The notes under the pieces: model-generated | The model's input: the letters and a program-made list of their open reading frames with translations, nothing else | Told to the model about the DNA's origin: nothing | Database searches by the model: none | Source of the DNA: an uncultured Lachnospiraceae bacterium | GTDB lineage: Bacteria; Bacillota; Clostridia; Lachnospirales; Lachnospiraceae | Assembly: GCA_910577445.1 (NCBI GenBank) | Contig: CAJTMZ010000071.1 | Span: forward strand, 1-21,844 | Length of the DNA: 21,844 nucleotides | Reading direction: 5' to 3' | Program-made: the position numbers and the translations under genes | Shown here: positions 6,071 to 14,950 of the stretch, one piece after another | Layout: each line of letters starts with the position of its first letter | Numbering within the stretch: the first letter of the stretch is position 1

Positions 6071-8521
6071 ATGAAGCGGGTGGAAAAGGAGTTTATGGAG
6101 GGCTGGCGGTTTGCGCTTACCAATGCCGGAAAAACGAAGGAGGATGAACCGGACTTTGGCCCTCCTGTGGATTCCGCTTTCAGGGCGGTTGCGCTCCCCC
6201 ATGACTGGGCGGTCTTGGCGCAGATAAAGGAGAATGCAAAGCGGGGCGCGGACCAGGGGTATTTTGACCGGTGGGGAACCGGCTGGTACAAAAAGACCTT
6301 TGAGCTGGCGCAAGTCAGGGAAAATACACGTTACTTTCTGGATTTCGGAGGCGTTTTCGAGGACAGTACCGTCTGGGTAAACGGAAAAGAAGCCGGCGGA
6401 TGCCGTTACGGATACAGGCCGTTTCGGCTGGATATCACAGAGGCGCTGCTTTGCGGGAAAAACGAGATTCTGGTAAAGGCGGACAATACGGCAAGCCCTG
6501 CCGACCGCTGGTACAGCGGCTGCGGCATTTACCGCACGGTGAAGTGGATAGAGGTAAATGAAAGGCATCTGGATAAGAATGACGTGACGGTAAAGACGGA
6601 AATTACAAAAAACGGGGCGCTTGTGCGCGTAAGGGTACAGACGAAAGGAGAGGTGGAAGCGGCGCTCGCGCCGGCGGACGCCCGGGAGAAAAAGGAAAGC
6701 TTCTGCGCCAGGGCGGCGGGGAGGGGCGGAGAATGGCTTGTCATACCGGTGGAAAATCCCCGTCTCTGGTCGGCGGAGGAGCCTTTTCTCTATGAGCTGA
6801 CCCTTTCCCTGATGGAGAAAAACGGGACGGCAGATGAAATTTCTTTCAAAATCGGCATACGCAAAGCGGAGTTTCTTTCGGGCAGAGGGCTGTTTATCAA
6901 CGGAAAGGAAACGCTTTTAAAGGGTGTCTGCCTTCATCAGGATATGGGATGCCGGGGCACCGCGGCAAGGAAAGAGCTGTGGAGGAGGCGGCTTTTGGAT
7001 TTAAAGGAAATGGGCTGTAACGCTATCAGGGCGGCCCACCACATGCACTCGGAGGAGTTCATGGATTTGTGCGACGAGCTGGGTTTTTATGTCTATGAGG
7101 AATGCTTTGACAAATGGACGGGAGGGCTTTACGGAAGGTATTTTGAAGATGACTGGCAGAAGGACGTAAAAGCCATGGTAGACAGAGATAAGAACCGTCC
7201 AAGCGTGATTATCTGGGGCGTGGGAAACGAGGTGGAAAACCAGGGGCAGCCCTCCATGCTGGCTATTTTGCAGAAGCTGACGGACTATGTTCATTCTCTG
7301 GACGGGAGCCGTCCCGTCACTTACGCCATGAATCCCCATTTCAAACGGGAAAGCAATGTGGATGTCAGGGCGGTTTTGGATATCCAGCAGTTTGTGGACG
7401 AGGTTTCTGACACGGAAATTACGGATAATGCCGAGCGGGTGGAGCGGATTTGCCGAATCGGGCGGATTGTGGATATCATTTCCTGCAACTATCAGGAGCA
7501 GTGGTATCCCATGATACATGAGGCCATGCCGGACAAGCTGATTCTGGGAACGGAAATTTACCAGTACTTTTGCGGCCATCCGGAGCAGATGCAGAACTAT
7601 ACGGAAGAAAACCCTTCCCTTGTGCCGCTTCGTTATCCCTGGTGCATCGGCGGCATGATTTGGACGGGGATTGACTATCTGGGAGAGTCCATGGGCTATC
7701 CTTCCAAAGGCTGGAGCGGCGCGGTGATTCGCACCAACGGCGAGCGTCGGGCCAATTATTATACCCTGCAAAGCTACTGGAAAAAAGAGCCAATGGTGCA
7801 TTTTGCGGTAATGGATGCTTCCTTTGGGGATGAGATGGTAAAGGAACACTGGGACGCCCCCATGTTCATGGCGCATTGGGATTTCCCACAACTCAGGCGG
7901 GGGGTGATTTTCTACAGGATTGCCACCAACTGCGAGGAAGCGGCGCTTTTCTTAAACGGAAAGCGGCTGTATGTGAAAAGACCAAAGGATTTTCCGGACG
8001 GGATAATTACCGGATATCTTCCCTGGCAGCCCGGCGAGGTAAAGGCGGTGGGATATTGCGGCGGAAAAGAGGCGGCGTGCCATGTGGTGAAAACGCCGGG
8101 AAAGGCACAGCGGCTGATTTTCACGCTTCCCGGGAAGGAGGAAGAGGCGGCTGTGTCCGCGGCTTTTGGTACTTTCCCGGCTAAAGCCGGGGAGGAGTTT
8201 CTTCTGACGGTTCGGGCGGTGGATAAACAGGGCGTAATCAATTTGCGGACCCGGGCGGATATTTCCTTTGAAGCGGAAGGAGACGGGGAAATCATCGCCG
8301 TGGATAACGGAGATTTGACGGACCACACTCCGTATCAGAGCAGGCGGAAAACGCTGTACCGGGGAGCGGCCAGCGTAATGCTCCGCTTAAAAAGCGGCGC
8401 CGGTAAGAGAAATAGAGACGAAGAATGCTGCAAAGAGTCAGGCCAAATGGCAGTAAAGGTGCGGGCTATGGCGGAAGGGTTAGAGGGAGCGGAGATTGTT
8501 CTGCGGTTTTGCAATCCTTAG
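6071..8521 (+). CDS. GH2 beta-galactosidase-type glycosidase with DUF4982
   Basis: Retaining glycosidase of 816 residues, most likely a beta-galactosidase; beta-glucuronidase or another GH2 activity is possible. The order is an N-terminal sugar-binding domain (FMEGWRFAL, LPHDWAV, GGVFEDSTVWVNGKE), an immunoglobulin-like domain, the TIM barrel from about residue 270, then a DUF4982 domain (AHWDFP, ATNCEEAALFLNGK) and a C-terminal Ig/GH2-domain-5-like region. The acid/base is E387 in GVGNEVENQG and the nucleophile is E495 in LGTEIYQYF. No signal peptide is present, so it should act on imported oligosaccharides in the cytoplasm. ATG 6071 was chosen because GGAG precedes it and the protein then begins as in the family. 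A GTG at 5963 overlapping the HD stop would add a basic, hydrophobic stretch unlike the family. Two hairpins follow the gene. Confidence 0.9.
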   Translation: MKRVEKEFMEGWRFALTNAGKTKEDEPDFGPPVDSAFRAVALPHDWAVLAQIKENAKRGADQGYFDRWGTGWYKKTFELAQVRENTRYFLDFGGVFEDSTVWVNGKEAGGCRYGYRPFRLDITEALLCGKNEILVKADNTASPADRWYSGCGIYRTVKWIEVNERHLDKNDVTVKTEITKNGALVRVRVQTKGEVEAALAPADAREKKESFCARAAGRGGEWLVIPVENPRLWSAEEPFLYELTLSLMEKNGTADEISFKIGIRKAEFLSGRGLFINGKETLLKGVCLHQDMGCRGTAARKELWRRRLLDLKEMGCNAIRAAHHMHSEEFMDLCDELGFYVYEECFDKWTGGLYGRYFEDDWQKDVKAMVDRDKNRPSVIIWGVGNEVENQGQPSMLAILQKLTDYVHSLDGSRPVTYAMNPHFKRESNVDVRAVLDIQQFVDEVSDTEITDNAERVERICRIGRIVDIISCNYQEQWYPMIHEAMPDKLILGTEIYQYFCGHPEQMQNYTEENPSLVPLRYPWCIGGMIWTGIDYLGESMGYPSKGWSGAVIRTNGERRANYYTLQSYWKKEPMVHFAVMDASFGDEMVKEHWDAPMFMAHWDFPQLRRGVIFYRIATNCEEAALFLNGKRLYVKRPKDFPDGIITGYLPWQPGEVKAVGYCGGKEAACHVVKTPGKAQRLIFTLPGKEEEAAVSAAFGTFPAKAGEEFLLTVRAVDKQGVINLRTRADISFEAEGDGEIIAVDNGDLTDHTPYQSRRKTLYRGAASVMLRLKSGAGKRNRDEECCKESGQMAVKVRAMAEGLEGAEIVLRFCNP

Positions 8522-8560
8522 GCAGGTGTCAAAATTTTAGAACATTGACAGCGCCGCTTT

Positions 8561-8612
8561 AAACGCCCCCCACAGGCAAACCGATGTGAATAAGCCGGTT
8601 TTGCGGGCGTTT
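8561..8612 (+). terminator. Long two-part hairpin after the GH2 gene
   Basis: AAACGCCC (8561-8568) pairs with GGGCGTTT (8605-8612). Inside it, GCAAACCG (8576-8583) pairs with CGGTTTTGC (8596-8604) with one bulged T. The base is followed by only one or two T bases, so it may be a weak terminator or a protective 3' structure for the GH2 transcript. Confidence 0.5.
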
Positions 8613-8625
8613 TAACAGAATTGGG

Positions 8626-8671
8626 AAAAAGACATCGTTTACATGAACCATGTGTAAATAATGTCTTTTTT
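8626..8671 (+). terminator. Intrinsic terminator after the GH2 gene
   Basis: AAAAAGACAT (8626-8635) pairs perfectly with ATGTCTTTTT (8661-8670). The stem continues after a small internal loop with TTTACA (8638-8643) and TGTAAA (8653-8658). A 5' A run and a 3' T run make it a likely bidirectional rho-independent terminator. It separates the GH2 gene from the transporter operon. Confidence 0.75.
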
Positions 8672-8705
8672 ATTGTCCCGGCACCGGATATATACCGGAT
8701 AAATT

Positions 8706-8734
8706 TTGATTTTAAGGCCGGACGGTGCAATAAT
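8706..8734 (+). promoter_or_regulatory. Promoter for the ABC transporter operon
   Basis: TTGATT (8706-8711), 17 bases, then AATAAT (8729-8734), immediately preceded by TGC, which gives an extended -10 element. It lies just after the GH2 terminator and would start transcription near 8741, ahead of both possible start codons of the first permease. Confidence 0.55.
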
Positions 8735-8814
8735 TTTAAACACTTTACCTAAAAAGGCAGATGGATTTACACTTGAACTGTACAAAACAACAGGAAAGGG
8801 CGGGGCATGGAAGA

Positions 8815-9804
8815 ATGGAAATAAAAAGTGCAAAAATAAAGTCCGGGCGGACGTTCCGGAAGATGAAGCCGGATAATGCAAAGTCAAAAGTAAAGAAGAA
8901 AGGCGGAGGAAAGGAGTACTGGAAAAATAACTGGCAGCTTTACGTGCTGGTGCTGCCGGCGGTGATTTACTTTTTCGTATTCAATTATCTGCCGCTTTAC
9001 GGAATCCAGATTGCCTTTAAGGATTACAAGGCCGTAAGCGGAATTGCGGGCAGCGCCTGGGTGGGGCTGAAACATTTTAAAGAGTTTTTTAACGCCTACT
9101 ATTTTAAGAGGCTGTTATCCAATACTTTTTTGCTGAACATCTACTATCTGTTATGGAGCTTTCCGGTGCCTGTTTTTCTGGCAATCCTTTTGAACCAGCT
9201 CCGGGGGCCGAAAAAGAAACGTTTTATACAGACCACGATTTATGTGCCTTACTTTATTTCAACGGTGGTTCTGGCAGGAATGCTTTACATATTTTTATCG
9301 CCTACAAGCGGAATCTTCAATATTATCCGCGAGGCCATGGGGCTGCAGGCAATCGACTATATGTCTGACGCCGGGGCGTTCAGAAGCATTTATATTATTT
9401 CGGGAATCTGGCAGGCGGCCGGGTACGGAACGATTCTCTACATTGCAACGCTTACCGGGATTGACCAGTCTTTATATGAAGCGGCTGAAATCGATGGCGC
9501 AAGCATCTGGCAGAAGATACGCTACATTGATTTGCCGAGTCTGGTTCCCACGATTATGATGGTGTTTATCTTAGACTGCGGCAAGCTCCTTTCCAGCGAT
9601 ACCAACAAGGCGCTGGTGATGCAGACGGCGGGCAATATACCCACTTCCGATATCATAGGGGTTTACGTCTATAACGTGGGTCTGGGAACCGGGCAGTTTT
9701 CCTATACGGCGGCGATTGGGCTTTTCATTAACCTGATTAACTTTGTGATGATTATTGGGGTAAACCGTATCTCTAAAAAAACCACGGATGTGGGACTGTT
9801 TTAA
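8815..9804 (+). CDS. ABC sugar transporter permease (LplB-type, CUT1)
   Basis: Inner-membrane permease that forms half of the translocation channel for an oligosaccharide. A lysine-rich N-terminal tail is followed by about six hydrophobic segments starting at LYVLVLPAVIYFFVF (about 42-56). The cytoplasmic EAA loop that contacts the ATPase is EAAEIDGASIWQKIRYIDLP (222-241). The sequence NYLPLYGIQIAFKDY is typical of the LplB/COG4209 group. The start is uncertain: ATG 8815 (329 residues) has a G-rich but imperfect ribosome binding site, while in-frame ATG 8761 (347 residues) has only AAGG. The second permease follows after 14 bases. No ATPase gene is nearby, as is usual for CUT1 systems that share an MsmX-type ATPase. 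The substrate is inferred only from neighbouring enzymes. Confidence 0.92.
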   Translation: MEIKSAKIKSGRTFRKMKPDNAKSKVKKKGGGKEYWKNNWQLYVLVLPAVIYFFVFNYLPLYGIQIAFKDYKAVSGIAGSAWVGLKHFKEFFNAYYFKRLLSNTFLLNIYYLLWSFPVPVFLAILLNQLRGPKKKRFIQTTIYVPYFISTVVLAGMLYIFLSPTSGIFNIIREAMGLQAIDYMSDAGAFRSIYIISGIWQAAGYGTILYIATLTGIDQSLYEAAEIDGASIWQKIRYIDLPSLVPTIMMVFILDCGKLLSSDTNKALVMQTAGNIPTSDIIGVYVYNVGLGTGQFSYTAAIGLFINLINFVMIIGVNRISKKTTDVGLF

Positions 9805-9818
9805 GGAGGTGAGAGAGC

Positions 9819-10724
9819 ATGAATAAAAAAGAAATCAGTTTGTCCAACCGGGCGTTCCATATATTCAACACCATTGTGTGGGCTGTGGTGATGTTCCTTA
9901 TCCTATATCCCCTGTACCTGGTGGTTATCGCATCGGTTTCCGACCCGGACGCGATTGTAAAGGGAGAGGTTATCTGGCATCCGGTGAATTTTTCCCTTGT
10001 GGGGTATAAGGCGGTTTTTAAAAACAGCGAGCTGCTCCGGTCCTATGGAAATTCCATAGTGTACACTTTCTTAAGCGTCGTTATCAGTATCGGAGTAACG
10101 CTTTCGGCGGCGTATACGCTGTCAAGGCCGAAATTCAAAGGAAAAGCGGCGATTAATTTATTTTTCGTCTTTACCATGTTTTTTAACGGCGGTCTGATAC
10201 CTACCTTTCTGGTAATGCGGGATATCCATCTGTACAATTCGCCGCTGGTGATGATTTTGATGGGGTGCGTCAGCGTCTGGAACCTGATGGTGGCGAGGAC
10301 TTATATCCAGTCCAGTATCCCGCACGAGCTTTACGAGGCGGCTATGCTTGACGGGGCAAGCCATTTCCAATACTTTTTCAAAATAGTGCTGCCTCTTTGC
10401 AAAACCATTGTGGCGGTGCTGGCGGTGTACTACGGGGTGGCAAAATGGAACGATTACTTCACCGGGTTAGTGTATCTGCGGGACAGGAACCTTCTTCCCT
10501 TGCAGACCATTCTCCGGGAAATCCTGGCGACTTTGCAGGTGGATAAATCCAGTTACATGATGACCATGGCGGATAATGCGGAGAGCATGGCCGAGGCCAT
10601 GCGGGTGGCAAACGTGGTGAAATACTGCGTGATTGTGGTGGCAACAGGGCCTGTGGTGATTCTTTACGGCTTTATGCAGAAGTATTTTGAAAAAGGTGTT
10701 ATGATTGGCTCTTTAAAGGGCTGA
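9819..10724 (+). CDS. ABC sugar transporter permease (YtcP/LplC-type, CUT1)
   Basis: Second inner-membrane permease, 301 residues, which should pair with the preceding one. Hydrophobic segments start at about residue 20 (WAVVMFLILYPLYLVVIASV). SLVGYKAVF, FFNGGLIPTFLV and NDYFTGLVYLRDRNLLPLQT are typical of the COG0395/YtcP group. The EAA loop is EAAMLDGASHFQYFFKIVLP (173-192). The start codon has an excellent AAGGAGGTGA upstream. The short 14-base gap to the first permease indicates one transcript, which probably continues into the solute-binding protein gene 113 bases downstream. Confidence 0.94.
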   Translation: MNKKEISLSNRAFHIFNTIVWAVVMFLILYPLYLVVIASVSDPDAIVKGEVIWHPVNFSLVGYKAVFKNSELLRSYGNSIVYTFLSVVISIGVTLSAAYTLSRPKFKGKAAINLFFVFTMFFNGGLIPTFLVMRDIHLYNSPLVMILMGCVSVWNLMVARTYIQSSIPHELYEAAMLDGASHFQYFFKIVLPLCKTIVAVLAVYYGVAKWNDYFTGLVYLRDRNLLPLQTILREILATLQVDKSSYMMTMADNAESMAEAMRVANVVKYCVIVVATGPVVILYGFMQKYFEKGVMIGSLKG

Positions 10725-10774
10725 CAGGAAGCAGAAACAAGTTCGTTGCACGTAAGTGTTGATGATAAAAAACA

Positions 10775-10812
10775 GCATCTGTCCGGACAAAGGGCATTGG
10801 GAGGACGGATGC
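10775..10812 (+). other. Intercistronic hairpin before the solute-binding protein gene
   Basis: GCATCTGTCC (10775-10784) pairs with GGACGGATGC (10803-10812) through ten base pairs, one of them U-G, around an 18-base loop. It has no T tract and lies 25 bases before the start codon. Such a structure could mark an RNA-processing or stability point that favours the binding protein over the permeases. The short palindrome TGTCCGGACA (10780-10789) overlaps its left arm. No good promoter was seen in this gap. Confidence 0.35.
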
Positions 10813-10837
10813 GGAACTGGAACAGGAGGAAACTATA

Positions 10838-12511
10838 ATGAAGAAAAAAATGATTGCAGCTTTATTGACAACAGCCATGCTGCTTACCGGCCTTACCGGA
10901 TGCGGCGGCGCATCAGACGGCGGCGCGCAGACAGCGCAGACTGAAGACGGGGAGAGCGGAACGGAAACCGCGGCGGCAGCGGAGCCGGGAGAGAATTTTA
11001 ACGAGACGGGATACCCCATTGTGAACGAGCCCATTACCCTGAAGGTGCTTCTGGGAATCAGGGATGTGGATTCCTTAACGCCCACGGAGGAAATGCCCGC
11101 CCTTGTAAGGCTGGAGGAGAAAACGGGGATTCATATTGAATGGGAAATCATAAAGGGGGCGGACTGGGAAACAAAGCTGAACCTGATGTTTGCTTCGGGG
11201 GAATACCCGGACATCATTCTTTCCTGTAATACTACGGTTGATGATGAGGAGTACGGCGTAACACAGCAGATTCTGATTCCTCTGGAGGACGCGATTGCAA
11301 AATATATGCCTACTTATATGGAGCGTGTAAACGCGGAGGATTCCGACCCCACCACGGGCCTTATAGCTTCCGACGGGCATACCTATTCCGTGGGTTATCT
11401 GGTGGGACAGAACATCAATACCAACGCCCACTATTTTATCAATCAGACATGGATGGACAATCTGGGACTGGAAACGCCTACCACGCTGGAAGAGCTGACG
11501 GATGTTCTGCGGGCATTTAAGACACAGGACCCTAACGGGAACGGCGAGGCGGACGAGGTGCCGCTGGAAATGCAGTTGGACGGAGGCGCTTATTACGGCG
11601 TTCGCTACATGCTTCCCATGTTCGGGATTCCCTGCGACCATCAGAAATGGATTTACCTTGACGACAATAAGAAAGTTCAGTTTGCGGCGACCCAGGAGGG
11701 ATTCCGGGAATGCATGGAATGGCTGAACCTGTGCTATAGGGAAGGACTGATTGACCCGGAAGTGATTTCTCAGGACGTCAATACAGTGGAGACAAAGCTG
11801 AAAGAAGGCAATGTGGGATTCTTTGCCGCATGGCGGCTTCTGGCAATGGGCTTTGACGACGGCGTGGCAAAGGACTGCACACTTTATATGCCCGCAGGTC
11901 CCGAGGGAAGAAAGGCAAGCATGCTTCGCTATATAGAAATGGCAAAGCCCGAGTCCGGCGCTTTCCTTACAATGACGAACGAACACGTGGCTGAAAGCCT
12001 CCGCTGGCTGGACGCGCTTCTGGAGACGGAAACCATGTTTTCTCTGTACTATGGCGAGCAGGATGCCGGCGATGAGAAAATGGGCTGGGAGTACGACGCG
12101 GAAAACGGTAAAATCAACGCTCTTGCAGACGGCTCTGTGGAAGTGAAAAACTGTCTGGATTGCAACACATTGTTCTTTGCGCCCGGCAAATATATTTCGG
12201 AGACTTTCAATATGCCGCCTCAGAGAATTGAAAAGACAGATTACTGCACGAAATATGATGAAGCGGGAATTATCCAGAAATACTCCAACGATTACTTAAA
12301 ACTTGCGCCTCTTACGGCGGAACAGCTCCAGCAGATTTCCCTGAAAGAAACGGATATCAAAAACGCGGTGGAGGAAAATATGGCGGCTTTTATCACCCAG
12401 GGAGTGACGGACGAAAGCTGGGATGCGTTTATGAAGCTGTTTGAAGGAATGGATGTGGAGAGTTATTTAAAGGTTTACCAGGACGCCGTTGACCAGATGG
12501 ATATCCGGTAA
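10838..12511 (+). CDS. Extracellular solute-binding lipoprotein (LplA-like)
   Basis: Sugar-binding lipoprotein of 557 residues that captures the oligosaccharide outside the cell and delivers it to the two permeases. The signal peptide is MKKKMIAALLTTAMLLTGL and the lipobox LTGC places the lipidated Cys at residue 22. A Gly/Ala/Glu-rich spacer follows (about 23-55), then a family 1-like binding fold (LARLEEKTGI-like region LVRLEEKTGI, FASGEYPDIIL, GNGEADEVPLEM). The length is typical of the LplA group, which is larger than classical maltose-type binding proteins. The start has AGGAGG upstream. It is the only protein in the window with a clear export signal. Two hairpins follow the stop codon. 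The ligand is not known; residues for uronic acid or galactose binding cannot be assigned by eye. Confidence 0.93.
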   Translation: MKKKMIAALLTTAMLLTGLTGCGGASDGGAQTAQTEDGESGTETAAAAEPGENFNETGYPIVNEPITLKVLLGIRDVDSLTPTEEMPALVRLEEKTGIHIEWEIIKGADWETKLNLMFASGEYPDIILSCNTTVDDEEYGVTQQILIPLEDAIAKYMPTYMERVNAEDSDPTTGLIASDGHTYSVGYLVGQNINTNAHYFINQTWMDNLGLETPTTLEELTDVLRAFKTQDPNGNGEADEVPLEMQLDGGAYYGVRYMLPMFGIPCDHQKWIYLDDNKKVQFAATQEGFRECMEWLNLCYREGLIDPEVISQDVNTVETKLKEGNVGFFAAWRLLAMGFDDGVAKDCTLYMPAGPEGRKASMLRYIEMAKPESGAFLTMTNEHVAESLRWLDALLETETMFSLYYGEQDAGDEKMGWEYDAENGKINALADGSVEVKNCLDCNTLFFAPGKYISETFNMPPQRIEKTDYCTKYDEAGIIQKYSNDYLKLAPLTAEQLQQISLKETDIKNAVEENMAAFITQGVTDESWDAFMKLFEGMDVESYLKVYQDAVDQMDIR

Positions 12512-12534
12512 AAAATTTGAAAGCAAAGCCGATG

Positions 12535-12559
12535 GTCCTGACATTTCCATTGTCAGGAC
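12535..12559 (+). other. Hairpin 1 after the solute-binding protein gene
   Basis: GTCCTGACA (12535-12543) and TGTCAGGAC (12551-12559) form a perfect nine-base-pair stem with a seven-base loop. There is no T tract. It stands directly before a second, stronger hairpin. Confidence 0.5.
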
Positions 12560-12562
12560 TGT

Positions 12563-12601
12563 CCCCAAAAGCCGGTTTAACGCATAAGCCGGCTTTTGGG
12601 G
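12563..12601 (+). terminator. Hairpin 2 after the solute-binding protein gene
   Basis: CCCCAAAAGCCGG (12563-12575) pairs perfectly with CCGGCTTTTGGGG (12589-12601), and the stem can extend by three more pairs (one G-U) toward the loop. No T run follows (ATAAACGG), so it is an imperfect intrinsic terminator and might instead protect the 3' end of the transporter mRNA. A promoter begins ten bases later. Confidence 0.5.
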
Positions 12602-12610
12602 ATAAACGGA

Positions 12611-12639
12611 TTTACTTTACGGCAAAGTTGTCTGATAAT
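12611..12639 (+). promoter_or_regulatory. Promoter for the membrane AraC regulator gene
   Basis: TTTACT (12611-12616), 17 bases, then GATAAT (12634-12639). Transcription would start near 12646, giving a leader of about 23 bases with GGGGGG before the ATG at 12669. Four of six and five of six consensus bases match. Confidence 0.5.
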
Positions 12640-12668
12640 AAGAGAAACAGGAACCTGGGGGGAAACGG

Positions 12669-14873
12669 ATGAAGAAAGCGTTTAAAGAGTTTAAAAACCA
12701 GAGTATTTTTTATTACATACTGATGTTCAGCGCTATGGTGGTTCTGATTATCGCGCTTCTCGGCGGGTATTTGTACCGCTTTTATTACCGGACCCTTTAT
12801 AATGATTTTCTCTCAACGAATGAAAATTATCTTTCCTCTGTTTCGGAACGTCACGAGTACGATATGAAAGCTTTTTCAAATATCGCATTAGAGATGGGGA
12901 TTTCCATGGATATTGCGGCTTTTAAGCTGGACGAACAGCCGGAAAAAAGTATCCGGTTGAAGGAGAGGCTGAATCAGTACACAATGGTGAGCCAGAATGT
13001 GAGCGATATTTTTTATGCCTATCATCAGGACAGGTATATCTATGATTACCGGACCTCCGCCGACAGCGAGCGTTTTTTTACAAGCGGAATCCTGCTTGAC
13101 GCGACAAAGCCGGAGACGTTCAAAGAACTCGTTTATCAGAAAACCAGAGAGATGACGGCGCTTCCCGAGCAGAATATAACCGGTTATCTTACAGGCTCCT
13201 TTAAAGACGTCAATACCAACGCGGTGGTTTACATTTATCCTGTGGTGCCGAAGTATTGGGGAAATATTGTTTTTGTGGTAAACAGCAATTATTATGACGA
13301 ACTTCTGGCAGTTCCGGATAATCAGAAAAGAGAAAACTGTCTTTTATGGAATGAACAGATAATCGTCCGGCGGGGAAATCTGGGTCTTTCCAAAGAAGCG
13401 CTGGCGGAGACGGTCCGCGGAGGGGCGAGCGGCCAGGAAAAGGTAAGTATCGGGGGCAAAAGCTATCTTCTTACAACAAAGGAGGGCGGCGGCGGGCTTA
13501 CCTACTGCAGTATCCAGCCCATGGGGATATTTTATGATAAAATTATGACCCAGCAGTGGGGGATTATTTTTCTGCTTCTTTTATGCAGCATTCCTGCTTC
13601 CTTTCTGATTGTGTCCCTGTCCCGGGGGCTTATGGTGAAGGTAAAGGGAATCAACATTCTTTTAAACGACGAGGAGGAGTCTTATTACAACCTGAGCAAC
13701 ATTGAAAGCGGAATCCGTATGCTGGTGGAGACCAGCCGTGAGACGGAAAAGGAGAGCGCGTCTTTGCGCAGGACAAAATTTTTAATTAATTTTATCCGCA
13801 GCGAATACCCCGACAGGGAAAGCATGGAGGAAATGGCCCGAAAGGCGGAGCTTTGCGTGGATTACCGGTATTTCGTGGTATTGCTGATGGGTGACAGAGG
13901 AAACAGCAACGAGCGCAAGGCCCATGAAAAAATGCTGGGCGAGGTGGCCGGCGCCAAAGGAATTGAAGGGTACGGGATGAACCTTATCAGCAATAACCAG
14001 AGCCTGTTTGTTCTGTTTTCGGACGAGCCGGAGAGGATTTGCCGGATGGAAAAAAGAATTTTCGGGATTGGCAAGAAGTACTGCGAGGAGTTTATCATGG
14101 CGGCCAGCGGACTGCATGATAAATATGAGGAGGCTTCCGGGGCATATTTGGAAGCGGACGCCGCCTTTGACAACCGATTTTTAATGGACAATGACGAGAT
14201 TATCCGCTACGAGTCCTTAGCGGACAGAAAAGAGGTTCATCTTCTTCCCGAGAATTATTTAAAGCGGCTGAAAAACGCTATCCGCACGGGACAGGAAAAA
14301 GAGGCGGACGGTATAGTGGAGGAAATCTGCCAGCGGCTTAAGAGGGAAAACTATACCCTTCTCACCTTCCGGCTTTTATATAATGATATTATTCACATGC
14401 TGGTGTCCGAGTGGAACATCGGGGAAGGGGATTTCAAAAACATATACAGCGTGTTTACGCTGTCCCAGTGTCTGACCATACAGGATTTTAACGACGTGCT
14501 CTGCGAGGTATGCCATGGGCTGATGCACATCCGGCAGAAGGGGGAAAAAGACGAGCCGGGACTTGCCCGGAAAGCCGTTTCTTATATGAAGGAAAACTTC
14601 CGCAGCGTGGATTTGAATATGGGGGCGCTGGCGGATAAGCTGGAGGTAAGCCCGGTTACGCTGGCGGTGGAATTTAAAAGCGAAATGGGAATGAGCCCTT
14701 CGGATTATCTGGCGCTTCTTCGGATGGAGCAGGCAAAAGAGCTTCTTCGGACGACGGATATGCGGGTAAAAGAGGTGAGCCTTGCGGTGGGTTATGAGGA
14801 CGACCATGTGTTTATGCGCCGGTTCAAAAAATACGTAGGGAAAACGCCGGGGCAGTACCGGAGCGAGGCGTAA
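12669..14873 (+). CDS. Membrane-bound one-component sensor with AraC output domain
   Basis: Regulator of 734 residues that combines an extracellular sensor and a cytoplasmic DNA-binding domain in one chain. One membrane segment lies at about 14-37 (YYILMFSAMVVLIIALLGGY), an extracellular region of about 260 residues (probably Cache-like) follows, and a second membrane segment lies at about 298-318 (IIFLLLLCSIPASFLIV). The cytoplasmic linker has no histidine-kinase or receiver motifs. The last 100 residues form an AraC/HTH_18 domain (LADKLEVSPVTLAVEFKSE, then EVSLAVGYEDDHVFMRRFKK and GKTPGQYRSEA). It is the second sensor in the locus, after the YesMN pair, and lies between the transporter and GH115 genes, so it probably controls one or both. 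A G-rich stretch (GGGGGG) precedes the start. The ligand is unknown. Confidence 0.9.
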   Translation: MKKAFKEFKNQSIFYYILMFSAMVVLIIALLGGYLYRFYYRTLYNDFLSTNENYLSSVSERHEYDMKAFSNIALEMGISMDIAAFKLDEQPEKSIRLKERLNQYTMVSQNVSDIFYAYHQDRYIYDYRTSADSERFFTSGILLDATKPETFKELVYQKTREMTALPEQNITGYLTGSFKDVNTNAVVYIYPVVPKYWGNIVFVVNSNYYDELLAVPDNQKRENCLLWNEQIIVRRGNLGLSKEALAETVRGGASGQEKVSIGGKSYLLTTKEGGGGLTYCSIQPMGIFYDKIMTQQWGIIFLLLLCSIPASFLIVSLSRGLMVKVKGINILLNDEEESYYNLSNIESGIRMLVETSRETEKESASLRRTKFLINFIRSEYPDRESMEEMARKAELCVDYRYFVVLLMGDRGNSNERKAHEKMLGEVAGAKGIEGYGMNLISNNQSLFVLFSDEPERICRMEKRIFGIGKKYCEEFIMAASGLHDKYEEASGAYLEADAAFDNRFLMDNDEIIRYESLADRKEVHLLPENYLKRLKNAIRTGQEKEADGIVEEICQRLKRENYTLLTFRLLYNDIIHMLVSEWNIGEGDFKNIYSVFTLSQCLTIQDFNDVLCEVCHGLMHIRQKGEKDEPGLARKAVSYMKENFRSVDLNMGALADKLEVSPVTLAVEFKSEMGMSPSDYLALLRMEQAKELLRTTDMRVKEVSLAVGYEDDHVFMRRFKKYVGKTPGQYRSEA

Positions 14874-14922
14874 AAGTCAGGCGGCTGCCGGTAAAGCAAA
14901 AAGCAGATATGCGTAAAAGACG

Positions 14923-14949
14923 GCGCAGAAATGGAGTTTGTGTCTGCGC
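14923..14949 (+). other. Leader hairpin 1 before the GH115 gene
   Basis: GCGCAGA (14923-14929) pairs perfectly with TCTGCGC (14943-14949) around a 13-base loop. It lies in the 104-base gap between the regulator and GH115 genes and has no T tract. It is followed one base later by a second hairpin. Confidence 0.45.
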
Positions 14950-14950
14950 G

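Noticed and set aside
7001..7891. Long minus-strand open frame opposite the GH2 gene
   Set aside because: It mirrors a strongly coding plus-strand gene, has no recognisable motif or ribosome binding site, and is a typical shadow frame in GC-rich codons.
10746..10769. TTGCAC and GATAAA as a promoter for the solute-binding protein gene
   Set aside because: The spacing is 12 bases, too short for a sigma-A promoter.
11075..11986. Long minus-strand open frame opposite the solute-binding protein gene
   Set aside because: His/Cys/Arg-rich composition typical of antisense translation, no domain and no upstream signals.
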